A stretch of DNA of 64,000 nucleotides from Rhynchopus sp. YZ270_cl-10 (lineage: Eukaryota; Euglenozoa; Diplonemea; Diplonemida; Diplonemidae), in contig OZ037871.1 of assembly GCA_964035575.1 (NCBI GenBank), positions 620,001-684,000 on the forward strand, written 5' to 3'. Made by a program: the position numbers and the translations under genes. The notes below the pieces were generated by a model, which worked only from the letters and a program-made list of their open reading frames with translations, ran no database searches and was not told the origin of the DNA. This document shows positions 31,487 through 41,500 of this stretch, one piece after another. Numbering within the stretch: position 1 is the first letter of the stretch; each line of letters begins with the position of its first letter.

Positions 31487-33556
31487 ATGATGTATTCCCA
31501 CCACACAGAGCCCCCCCTGCGCTATAAGCGCACCCCCATACCGACACCACCGATATCACGCTTTGAGCGGAGGGGAGATGCGCCACAGACTGCGGTGAGG
31601 CCGGCCCGAGAGACACAGAACAATGCTGTGCACCCGCACACAGCTAGGACGCAGGGACGCAGCCAGATGGGGACGCCTGCACATCGGAGTGCGACACCTC
31701 CCTCACGACACCCGCGCACACCGTCTTTGGGGCGACGCACCTCCAGTGTGGAGTCTTCCCTGCAAAGAAGTGGGCTCAGAAGCATCTCCCAGACACCATT
31801 ATCCGCAAGACGGTCTTGCTCGCAAGGCAGTGCGCGAAGTGCCGGATCCGCACCACGAGCACGGTCTCACGCGCCAGACGCAGATTCGTACTTCCTCCAG
31901 GCAGTGCGCGGCGACAGCGTGCATTGTAGACGAGAATGCGCGCAATGGCTCGCTGCAGCAAACTTCCGCCGTCCTGTACCAGAAGACCTTCCTTCCCGCC
32001 GCCCTCTTGACAACCCACTCTTCAACGGCACACTAGCCCTCGAAATAGCCGCAAACTGCCTCGCAACATTAAACGAGGCAGAAATCCCTGCAAAGACACG
32101 GCGTCTCCTTTCCTCCCCTCCAGACTGCCCGAACAAGAGCAAACAACTCTTCCACGAGGTCTACAAAGCATTGGGCCCAGCACACGATCTCTCTTTAGAG
32201 GTCTTCATGTCCGTTGTGGGCGACGTGGCGACAGGCGATACTGACACCGCATGGGGTCTGATGTGGTACATAGTGAAGTCCTACCCCCCTGCAGTAACAC
32301 TCAAGACACGTTCACATGTCCACGCAGGCAGTGTCTTCTGTGGCTACAGTCGCTACCACATGGCGTCCCTAGAAGGTGCCGTCCTGCAGTTCCTCTTCCA
32401 CATGAAGCTTCTCAAAAAGCAACCAAACGTTGTTGTCGCCCCCACCGAAACGCTGAAGCACTGGAGCAGCGAGGTGTGTCTCCAGCTTCCGAAGTCGATT
32501 GGGGATCCTAATGTGAAGCCGTACATTTGCAATGGCACTTTGCTGTGCGATTTGGCGAAGGTCGTTTGTGATGACCCTGTCATTGGTGTGTTCCAGCACC
32601 CGCACGTGGAGAAGGCGTGTCTCCTCAACATTGACAAGGCGATGGACGCTTTTCGCAGTGTACGGGGCATGTCCAAGGTCTACTTGGACCGCACGGCCCT
32701 GCTCGAGGTGTCGCGAGGCAACCCTGCCGTTGTCCTTCCTCTTTTAGAAGATGTGCTCCGCTCCTGCGACCGCCAGCCACCACGACGCCACCGCGTGCGC
32801 CCTGGGGATGTTCCATACATTCCTACCTCTGCAAAGGCCGTCTCACCTCAGGTCTCCGCTGCACACCGTGTACTGCCTCCTTCACCTGTTGCAAAGTCCA
32901 AGCCTCCAGCACTTAAGCCCACACGAACACCCACCCCACGGAAGTCACCCCTGCAGCCATCGTTGACACGCTCCGCATCGTTAAAGGCGAGCACTCCCGA
33001 AGAGAACAACTTTGCGGCATCTGATGTGCGCCGTGCAGAGTGCGCTGAGCTTGCAGTTCTCAGCAAATGGGTCAAATCATTGACTGGCCACCCGGCAGCC
33101 TCAGCGTCAGGTGTTGCAGATGGGGTGCGCAACGGTACTGTCCTTGCAGAGCTCTTCATGAAGGTCGAACACGAGTACACCCCTATCCCAGGAGTCGCCT
33201 TGCAACCCTTGAGGGACGCACAAAAACGTCACAACATCCGCAAGGTTCTAGGTCTCTTCAACACCCGCAGGCGTATCACCGACCACATGAAGCAAACTGA
33301 AGATGACGTCGGCGAAGCGGTGCTCTCTGGAAATGTTCTCACTGTGACGTTACTTCTCAAACAGATCCGTAAGGCCTACGGCGCAGGCACGGCTGCACGC
33401 ACCTCACGACACTCCAGTGAAAAGAAGCAGGCCGCCGTACACAAAGTCTCTGAAGGCCTCACAGCCACCCCCACCACTGCGGATAGCGTTAGTGGCAGCT
33501 TCTTACAGAGTTCAATAAAGTCAAATGGCCTTCGTTACATTCATGGTGGCCAATGA
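31487..33556 (+). CDS. protein with three calponin-homology-like domains, 689 aa
   Basis: Start at the first of two adjacent ATGs; TTTCTTGACGCAG ends 21 nt upstream. The first 140 residues are basic, Ser/Arg/Pro-rich and probably disordered. Three segments then follow the CH pattern of a leading Trp, a central NGT(L/V)L or DG motif and a final hydrophobic helix: about 149-265 (CAQWLAAANF, NGTLALEIA), about 322-425 (HWSSEVCLQLP, NGTLLCDLAKVV) and about 516-630 (LSKWVKSLTG, NGTVLAELFMKV, ending LLLKQIRKAYG). A Pro/Ser/Lys linker separates the second and third. CH domains bind actin or microtubules, and divergent ones are common in flagellar proteins, so a cytoskeletal or axonemal role is likely. 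The gene is divergent from, and almost abuts, the protease at 30406-31476. Confidence 0.8.
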   Translation: MMYSHHTEPPLRYKRTPIPTPPISRFERRGDAPQTAVRPARETQNNAVHPHTARTQGRSQMGTPAHRSATPPSRHPRTPSLGRRTSSVESSLQRSGLRSISQTPLSARRSCSQGSARSAGSAPRARSHAPDADSYFLQAVRGDSVHCRRECAQWLAAANFRRPVPEDLPSRRPLDNPLFNGTLALEIAANCLATLNEAEIPAKTRRLLSSPPDCPNKSKQLFHEVYKALGPAHDLSLEVFMSVVGDVATGDTDTAWGLMWYIVKSYPPAVTLKTRSHVHAGSVFCGYSRYHMASLEGAVLQFLFHMKLLKKQPNVVVAPTETLKHWSSEVCLQLPKSIGDPNVKPYICNGTLLCDLAKVVCDDPVIGVFQHPHVEKACLLNIDKAMDAFRSVRGMSKVYLDRTALLEVSRGNPAVVLPLLEDVLRSCDRQPPRRHRVRPGDVPYIPTSAKAVSPQVSAAHRVLPPSPVAKSKPPALKPTRTPTPRKSPLQPSLTRSASLKASTPEENNFAASDVRRAECAELAVLSKWVKSLTGHPAASASGVADGVRNGTVLAELFMKVEHEYTPIPGVALQPLRDAQKRHNIRKVLGLFNTRRRITDHMKQTEDDVGEAVLSGNVLTVTLLLKQIRKAYGAGTAARTSRHSSEKKQAAVHKVSEGLTATPTTADSVSGSFLQSSIKSNGLRYIHGGQ

Positions 33557-33837
33557 GTCTTTGGGGCAGGGGAGGGAGGAGGCTCTGAAATGGCCCATAA
33601 GATGGGTTGGGGTTCGGGAGAGGGTGTGTGGGAGGGGTAGAAGGAAATATCCTTTTCTGTAAAATGTAATAAAGCAAATGATCGTGTATCGATTGTATAA
33701 ATGCATCAAGTGATGTACCTAAAAAAACAGTCTAAGATAAGCAAAAAGGGCAATAGTAGGAAACATAGTATTGATTGTAAATTTACAAAATGGAAAACGA
33801 ATAAGAACGTCGTAGAGCTTTTTTATTTTGATATTTA
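33557..33837. other. intergenic
   Basis: Short 3' region; no feature recognised. Confidence 0.5.
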
Positions 33838-34572
33838 TTGCATGATGACACAAAACCACGACTAACATTCACCATCTTTCATCTGAGGGCACAGCCCTTT
33901 GAAGTACAACGTCCTTTCGAAGCTGATTCACCTTCTTCCTAACACTCTTTCCCATTCCCATGATGACCAACACAAAACACAAAACACCATCTTTCGAGTT
34001 TGACGCAGCAACAGCTGTGTTTGATACGAATGTTCCAATACTGCTGAGACCGCCAACAAGAACACGATTTTACTGCTTCAATGATGATAGAATTTTTCCA
34101 GGGCACTGGACGCTGAGCGGGGACTTTTGTCTTCGTGATGGTGATCCACACTAATTCTACAACAGCGTTGACATTCGCTGAGAAGCTCTCTTGCTTGACC
34201 AACGAACACACACACCTGCACTGCATGATGACACAAACCACGACTAACATTCACCATCTTTCATCTGAGGGCACAGCCCTTTGAAGTACAACGTCCTTTC
34301 GAAGCTGATTCACCTTCTTCCGAACACTCTTTTCCCATTCCCATGATGACCAACACAAAACACAAAACACCATCTTTCGAGTTTGACGCAGCAACAGCTG
34401 TGTTTGATACGAATGTTCCAATACTGCTGAGACCACCAACAAGAACACGATTTTACTGCTTCAATGATGATAGAATTTTTCCAGGGCACTGGACGCTGAG
34501 CGGGGACTTTGTCTTCGTGATGGTGATCCAAACTAATTCTACAACAGCGTTGACATTCGCTGAGAAGCTCTC
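33838..34572. repeat. 383-bp tandem repeat in the 5' flank of the LMBR1-like gene
   Basis: About 1.9 units of the repeat also found once before KMP-11. The period is 383 bp (CCATGATGACCAACAC at 33959 and 34342). The last unit is cut off after GAGAAGCTCTC and the gene's CA-rich leader follows. Short open frames inside the units are not conserved between copies. Confidence 0.88.
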
Positions 34573-34736
34573 ACAGCCCCCCTCCCCCTCTTTTGACCCT
34601 GCCACCACACCACATTACCACAGCCATATTCTGCGCAAGAACTACCCTCACTAGGTCATCATCCACCACATCACCACATCACACCACCCTGCCACAACAC
34701 CCTACCTACCTTCAGGAAGTCAGTGGCATACCTACT

Positions 34737-36557
34737 ATGGACAGTGCTCATGGAAGCATTATAGTCGCCACAGTGGTGGCGTGTGCGGTGCTCGGGGGAA
34801 GCATCTTCTACTGGACGAGGCTCCATGCGTCGTACCACCCGCACAGGGTCTTCACCATCGGACTGGGTGTTCTGTCGATGCTGACCGGAACAATGCAGGT
34901 GCTCCTTCTGCTGTTCGACCTCTACAATGTGTACTACGACAATGGAAGCTATGGTCACGTCATCAGACAGCTTTACAACGGTGCGGACATAACATGTCTT
35001 GCACTGTTCACCATCATCCTGCCGTTCATGTACGCATTTGACAGCGAGAAGTTCAGAACGTGGCGCAAAGGGGAGGACGACAACCTGACGCTCTGGAAGG
35101 TGTTTGTCTCGTGTCTCTTTGTCTTCCCTCCTGCCATCTGCGTGGCGGGGATCTTCGCAGCCTCGTACATCATTGAAGATAAGGACGACAGTGGCATCAC
35201 CCCTGGTGACGGCCTTGTGCCCTACCGTGAGTCCATCTCGACAGATGGAAGCAGCCTGGAGGAGGCGCTCCGTGCGTTGGTGACAGCGTTGGGCTTCCTC
35301 GGCCTCCCCTTCCTGTGTTACTACCTTGCGCAAGGGTTTGCTTTGGTGACAGCGTCGTTCTTCAGAAAGTACAGAACAAAGGACCAGATCTCTGCAGAAG
35401 CGGACTTAATCGATGACGGAATCGAAGACACAGCAGAGGCAATGAAGACCATCACAAAGAAATACCGCTCGAACCTGAAGCTCTCCGCCACGAGCGATGA
35501 CAAGCAGGACCTGGAGGACGTCAAGACGGCGGCGAAGGGCCTCGAGACCTCACGTCTCCTCCTCAACGAAGAGACACCGCAGGGGTCGATCGTGAAGCTC
35601 ATCGCAATCCGCTTTGTGGGGTTGCTGCTTGCGTGCATGGTGCTGCTGTTTGCAGGGAGCATTGCATCTGGGACGTTCTACAGACTGCTGAACAGTAAAT
35701 GTGGTGTGCAGTGTGGCTTCATCACGCACAACTCTGCAGGATGGTACAACCCCTTGGACAAGATGCTTCGGGAGATGCCCACCCCAGCGTCCCTCTGCGT
35801 GCTGCTGCTGTTCATGGTGTACATCTTGGGAAGCATTCTCAGCGCCTTCTCGCATTTGGGCCTCAGATTGCTGTGTCTCTCGAGTGACAAGCTGCCGAAG
35901 GGGAGGACAACGTCGCAGGGCGTGTTCATGCAGTCGGCCTTCTTCCTTCTCATCACGACGTCGTTGTCTGTCCACCTGCCTGTGGTGCTGCCTGACTTTG
36001 TCTCCTTTGCGGGGCAGAAGGATTGCTACTATGGGAACTATATGAGGAACGCGTATATTCCAATGACGGACTCCCCTCCGACAGACGCACCACCTACACC
36101 TGCACCACCTACACCTGCACCGCCAACGCCTTCCCCACCCACCCCTTCCCCACCAACGCCTTCTCCACCAACGCCTGCGCCACCTACACCCGCTCCCCCG
36201 ACACCTGAACCTACACCAGTACCGCCAACACCAGCACCGCCAACGCCATCGCCAGAATTGCAGGAAACTGACACCGACGGCATCGAAGCAGAGGTGCCGG
36301 GATTCATCAACACAACACGTCCCTGTGTTGAGTCGCAACTCAGCAAGATAGTGCGTGAAGTGGTGTTTGCACGGCCTGTGTTCAACTATGTGTATGTCGC
36401 AAGCACGTTCACCCTTGCGCTGTTGTCTGTTGTGTACTTGATTTGGCATTTGAGTCGTGTCCAGAATGACCGTGCTGTGCATCATGTGCAGGCAATGTCT
36501 GTTCCAAGGAAAAGACATCCCCTAGAACGGTGGTACGGCGAGGACAGTGCTGTCTAA
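34737..36557 (+). CDS. LMBR1-like multi-pass membrane protein, 606 aa
   Basis: Start at 34737 (MDSAHGSIIVATVV); CTACCTTCAG ends 21 nt upstream. The protein has about nine hydrophobic segments: residues about 6-25, 36-60, 80-100, 118-142, 184-210, 285-310, 350-380, 400-425 and 560-580. A long cytosolic loop follows the fifth (about 212-285; acidic, helical, with SAEADLIDDGIEDTAEAMKT). This layout and the aromatic motifs match the LMBR1/LIMR family, which includes lipocalin receptors and the lysosomal cobalamin exporter LMBD1. Between the last two segments lies a Pro-rich insert at about 446-507, more than ten PPTPAPPTP-like repeats, predicted extracytosolic and probably a rigid stalk. The family assignment is moderately sure, the transport or receptor role is not. 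Confidence 0.7.
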   Translation: MDSAHGSIIVATVVACAVLGGSIFYWTRLHASYHPHRVFTIGLGVLSMLTGTMQVLLLLFDLYNVYYDNGSYGHVIRQLYNGADITCLALFTIILPFMYAFDSEKFRTWRKGEDDNLTLWKVFVSCLFVFPPAICVAGIFAASYIIEDKDDSGITPGDGLVPYRESISTDGSSLEEALRALVTALGFLGLPFLCYYLAQGFALVTASFFRKYRTKDQISAEADLIDDGIEDTAEAMKTITKKYRSNLKLSATSDDKQDLEDVKTAAKGLETSRLLLNEETPQGSIVKLIAIRFVGLLLACMVLLFAGSIASGTFYRLLNSKCGVQCGFITHNSAGWYNPLDKMLREMPTPASLCVLLLFMVYILGSILSAFSHLGLRLLCLSSDKLPKGRTTSQGVFMQSAFFLLITTSLSVHLPVVLPDFVSFAGQKDCYYGNYMRNAYIPMTDSPPTDAPPTPAPPTPAPPTPSPPTPSPPTPSPPTPAPPTPAPPTPEPTPVPPTPAPPTPSPELQETDTDGIEAEVPGFINTTRPCVESQLSKIVREVVFARPVFNYVYVASTFTLALLSVVYLIWHLSRVQNDRAVHHVQAMSVPRKRHPLERWYGEDSAV

Positions 36558-37179
36558 AAGACCTATGTTTCAAATACAATATGTCATTCACTACCGGGGG
36601 GAGGGTTCCGTCTATCCTTGTCTATTCAAACAAAAAAGAAGTGCATGTTGCATGCATGTTTATGGTTCTGTTCTGTTTTGTTCTGCGTGTCTCGTTCAGT
36701 CCGAGTAGTTACCCGTGAAAATATGCCCCCAAAAAAAAAAAAAACATGAATATCGCACAAAGTAGTGTCGATTTTCAAAGGGGAAAACGCATGTGGTCAG
36801 ACCAGAGAATTTTAATGTCTCATTTTCCTGCCGCATTCTTATTCTTCAGCCCCCCTCCAAAAAACAAAAATCTGTATCTGTCTTGTGTTGCGTGTGTTCG
36901 TTGCGGTATCAAGAAAATAGTAAAGCGAAGTGTGAAACCTTGAAAATCAAAAAACCTGAGTCCGAACGAAAATGTCCCTTTTTTTTTATTACTATTATTA
37001 CGTGTGCAATCTTAAAGCGTGAAGATCCTTTGTTTCAGACTCACCCCCCTTTTCTTCCCCTTTTCAAAAAATGGGACAAGAAATTAGACAAAATAACGCC
37101 GATTTGGCGAATGATATTGTCTCTTTTTTTTTTTTTTTTTTTTTGCCCACTCTTTTTTTATTTAACAGGTAGCAGTGTA
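36558..37179. other. intergenic, no gene seen
   Basis: A/T-rich with long A and T runs (36729-36744, 37122-37143). No supported coding sequence. Confidence 0.55.
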
Positions 37180-37270
37180 CCAGCATGGATACAGGTCCAC
37201 CCCTCTATGTTCGGGTCACACCAAAGGTACACTGCCACGAGAGGGTTTTGTACTTTAGGTTACATTTTTA
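37180..37270. repeat. GGTACACTG cassette, copy 1
   Basis: Shares ATGGAT..GGTCCACCCC, GGTCA, CCAAAGGTACACTG and CACGAGAGGG(T/C)TTTGTA with 55360-55450. Shorter matches are at 50643-50682 and 58945-58985. It begins with a small hairpin (GTACC-AAA-GGTAC in the second copy) and is followed by T-rich DNA. Confidence 0.7.
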
Positions 37271-37504
37271 CATTTTATTTGAACATTTGAAAGATATGTG
37301 TGTCCCCTGAGGCCCATGCGTCAGATTCTTCTTCTTCTTCTTGCATTTGTGAAAAATAATAATAATCAAAAGAACACTTGCAAACAGAACATTGCCCCCT
37401 TACTGTTTTCAAGTCATCCCCCCCCCCCATTATTGATAAAGATTCCTGTCGAATGTATTCACCCCCCTGTCGATTTGCCTTGGCATTTATTTGTGCTTTC
37501 ATCC

Positions 37505-37570
37505 GGATGGCTGGCATTGTATGTGGGTCAGTCGGGAGGTGCTTGCATCAACAACTGCAGTTTACTCTAT
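37505..37570. repeat. GGGTCAGTCGG cassette, copy 1
   Basis: ATGGCTGGCAT, GTGGGTCAGTCGG(G)AGGTG and TGCATCAACA recur at 56453-56518. Nearby words GGCCCATGCGTC (37311) and GGCCCATCCGTC (56571) are also shared, but in a different order relative to the cassette. Confidence 0.65.
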
Positions 37571-38195
37571 TTTTCTTCTATTTCTTTGAAGTTCAAGGAG
37601 GTGTATGCATTTCGTTTTGGGGGTTATTTTCATTTTTTTTTTTTTTTTTTTTTTTTTTGTGTCGAAAAACAACAAAAAACCGTTCAAGCGGTTTTTCTAC
37701 GTGGTTATTGCATTGTGATAAAGAAACATAAAATACAACTGTCTACAGACAGCTACACTTCCCTTCTTTCCTTTATACTGTCTGCCGACAAAAGTGAAAA
37801 CAGAGGGAGAGTTCTTCCAGACCAAAACTCGAAAAAGCAAAACCAAAAAATACCGTGTGTGTGACATTCGCAAAAATGTATCCTACTGAGGTGCAACGAT
37901 CAGCTTTTAATATGTGTCCATTCCTTTTCATTCTCTAGGTAAGGTAACTAAGCAGTGAGGCTTACATCTGACCAATATTTATTTTTCACCCCCCGGTCTG
38001 TTTGACCCCCGACCCAATGGTGACTGTGTCCCACGTTCTACTCAGCACCCCCACACCCAATTCCTTCTCCCCTTGGCGGACTACAACATCCGGCCCTGTC
38101 AAATAAACGAATGTGAGATTTTTCATTGCCATTTACGTACTTCATAGTCCGCCTGAGTCCCGCCAAAAAAAAATATCCTAGCAAGACCCTCCGGA
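37571..38195. other. intergenic with one hairpin-cassette relative
   Basis: T-rich tracts including a 22-T run (37638-37659), a weak copy of the CTAAGC hairpin cassette (37943-37973), and outer pieces of the palindrome that follows (AGTCCGCCTGAGTC at 38145). No gene is seen. Confidence 0.55.
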
Positions 38196-38381
38196 GTTGA
38201 GGCGGACTCAGGGCGAGTCTGCCTGAGTTGGGGTACGGACCACCTTCACCCATTTTCACCTCGGGATACTGTCCCATCCCTCAGCAAATAAAAGTTGTGG
38301 GGCAGTCTCCTGAGGTGGAAAATGGAATGAAGTTGGTCTGTACCCAACTCAGGTGCCTGACTCGGGCGGACTTGAGGCGGG
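38196..38381. repeat. large imperfect palindrome upstream of the first cyclase
   Basis: Left arm about 38196-38276 and right arm about 38298-38381 pair over roughly 80 bp with some mismatches (GAGTTGGGGTACGGACCACC opposite GTTGGTCTGTACCCAACTC), around a 21-bp A-rich loop. Fragments of the same sequence flank both sides. It lies 130 bp before the cyclase start. Confidence 0.88.
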
Positions 38382-38512
38382 CTTTCAGAGTCCACCATAG
38401 TCTCAACTCAGGCTTTGGAGTATGTATTTAAGGTTCCTTCCCCGCCCCTGACCTATTGTCAACTGGAGGCAATCCTTTTCTCACTTTTTCCAACACCCAG
38501 GAGGGGGGCAGC

Positions 38513-41500
38513 ATGCCTGCTCGAGACGATGTAATAAAAGACGTGGATTCAAAAGGGGGCCCATGCATCAGGACCGTGTGGTCAATGCTATCTGTGAGGG
38601 GGTGTATTGCGGGATTGTGTTTGGTGTCGATTTTGGCGATATCGTTGGGGACTGGGTTTTTCTTGAAGAACACTTGCGATGACGCTCTAGCGAAGACACG
38701 CCGTCTGAGCGAAGAAAACGTGAACAATTCATTGCAGCACAGCAGGGACTCTCTGACAGAGACCGTTTCTGACCTACTTTTCCACACTGCCGAAGCGACG
38801 GAGATTGGTGTCGTTGGGTATTTGAAGCAGGCCTATATGGAGACCGCGCGGGTGAACCTGGTGGTTGATACATTTGCAGCGACCATCCCACGCAGGAAGG
38901 ACTGGATTCACGACCTGAAGCCCCAAGCTTGGCACATCATGCAAACGTTTGTCGATAGCGAGGGCCTCAACAGCGCTGTGCGTGGCGTGGCCTTCTACGA
39001 CGACAACTCTGCCTTCGTCGTACAGATCATGGGTGGCCGTCTCATGACCGTTGTTATCCACGAGGGCGGCGCAAACGCAGGCAATATGGAGGTCGGCGCC
39101 AGTCTCAAGGTCACGGGGGAGATAGACATGACCAGCAGGTACGAAGTCTTTGCGTGGGGGGAGGTTCTGCACGACTCGCTTCTCAATGTGTCAGGCCTCG
39201 ACCCAGCACGGCGTCTGTGGGAGCCAGGCGAGTCTCTGCTGTCGACAATAGAGCACTACACCCCGTTGACGACCATGAGTATATACAGTCTCCGGAAGGA
39301 CCCCTTGGGGAGGTCAGGATCGTTGCGGACGGCGGTGACTCTGACGTTGGCGAGCATCAGCGAATATATGTCGAAGCTGACAAACTCTTTAGTGAACGCG
39401 AAGTCTGCGACACGCATCTACACCTGCGTGCGGAGCAGCTGGATAGCGGAGCGCATGCGGACACGGCCTGTGTTCACACCACACGACATCGACGTTCACG
39501 ACCAGCAGGGCATCCTGACAGGCGCCTCCGTTGGCACGCCGGGCGACCCGGTCACAGAGGACGGCATCTTCACCCCGCAGCTCGGTACGCAACACAGGGT
39601 CGTCATGCGCGACGTGAACGCAACGGACCCCATCATACGCGGGGTCGCCACCGCTATCCACGCCCTCGCGCACGACCGCGGCTTTGCCTCGCCTTACGAC
39701 GGCTACACCTACATTGAAAGCCTCCACACACGCACAACAAAGCTCACAATAACACGCCCAAGGCAGCCAGACGACTTCGTCAGCCCTGAAGACGACTTCT
39801 TCAAAACCCCCATAGGAGACGACCGTATCGCAGAGGAGCACTTCATCATCGTACGCAGGGTGCATGACGAATACGGCGTTGATTGGTGGATGACCGTCTC
39901 CCTCGGTGCCCAGCAGGTCATGGCGCTTGTTGAAAGGACGTCGCAAACAGTGACCCAACGTACATCAGACGAGCACGCAGAGGTGTCGAACGAGGTGAGC
40001 GATACACGCGCCACGCTGTGGTGGTTTGTGATCGGTGTGTCGGTGTTTCTCGCAGTGCTGAGTGTCTTCGCAACACACTATGTGCTGCGGCCCATCCTCA
40101 TCATTCAGAATGAAATGTCAAATGTGGCGCAAATGCAGCTAGACCAAGCCTCTGAGAAGGTCATCGCAAACTCCCCCTTCCGCGAGGTCAACGCAATGCA
40201 GAGGCACTTCCTCATGATGACTGCCAACCTGCGTGAATACCGTGCCTACATCCCCGACGCAGTCTTGACCGACGACTGTGAACGGAGCCCCATCAGACCC
40301 CACCGTGCAGCCGCACCACCCACAGGCGACATCGCCGTTGTGTTCACAGACATCCAAGGCTCCACAAAACTCTGGACGCGTTCCGCAAGCAATATGAACA
40401 CCGCCATCGAACAGCACAACGAGATCATCCGTGGTGTCTATAGAGAGCACGACGGCTACGAAGTGAAGACGATTGGCGACGCGTTCATGCTGACCTTCCA
40501 AGAGGCTGTCCCTGCAGTGCGCTGTGCGCTGGACATACAACACAGATTCAAGCAGGCGTCGTGGCCAGAGCGGCTGCGTCTCCCCGAGGCTGGCCTTGTG
40601 GTGCGCATTGGCATCCACTACGGGAGCACCATTGCAGAGGAGAACCCGATCACAGGCCGTGTGGACTACCGTGGCAGCACTGTCAACATGGCGTCGCGTA
40701 CTGAGGCAAAGGCGAAGGGGGGTACCATCTGTGTCACACGCAGTGTCGTCACTGCGATTGAAACTAGTGGCGGATTTAGTCTGATTTCCTTCTCCGCCCC
40801 ACTGTTCCCAATGGGGGCCCACGAACTCCGCGGGCTTGGCCAGGGACATGAACTGTTCCTTCTTGTGCCGTTGTACCTACAGCATCGCTACGGCAACGGG
40901 TGTGAGGAATGCAGTCCTATGTCACCAGGCCGGCGTCAAGTGCTCAGCGATAAAAACTCTGAAGGCGACAAAGAGATGTTCGTTGAGGCCAAGAAGACTG
41001 AGCTCTTCTTGACCCGCACAACCGGAACCGTTGCCGTCTGCAAGCTGAACACAAATCTCATCAGTAGCAAGGTTTTTGAGGATCTCAACCTCATCGTACG
41101 TTCAGCTGCAGAGGCAGCCATCTCTTTGGACGGGGAAGTCGTTTCGGTGTCTTCAGCAGAAGTGATTCTTACGTGGAACGCTTCGAAGAAGTGCAAACAG
41201 CATGTCACGTCTGCACTGCGTTTTGCTGAATACCTTGAGACTCGGACTGAAAGCATCATGCGTCTTGGCATTGCGACAGGCGACTTTATTCATGGCAACG
41301 TGGGGACCACGAAGCAGAGGTACACCACGTCGCTGGGGCTTCCTCTTGTGGTGGCGGAGGCTGCGGCTGAGTACGCTGCGGACACTGAGTTTTATTCTAT
41401 GTATGCTGACGCGACTTATGAGGGGAACGCTTTGGTACGCCACGAGGCACTCCATGTGTCACGGGCACTGTTGCTGTGTGATGTGTGGTACTACCGGAAG

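Noticed and set aside
33960-34654. Open frames starting MMTNTKHKTPSFEF in the 5'-flank repeat
   Set aside because: The frame is not kept between copies (one-base difference near 29452) and shows no domain.
36038-36385. Gly/Val-rich antisense frame opposite the PPTP repeats
   Set aside because: Mirror translation of the Pro-rich repeat of the LMBR1-like gene.
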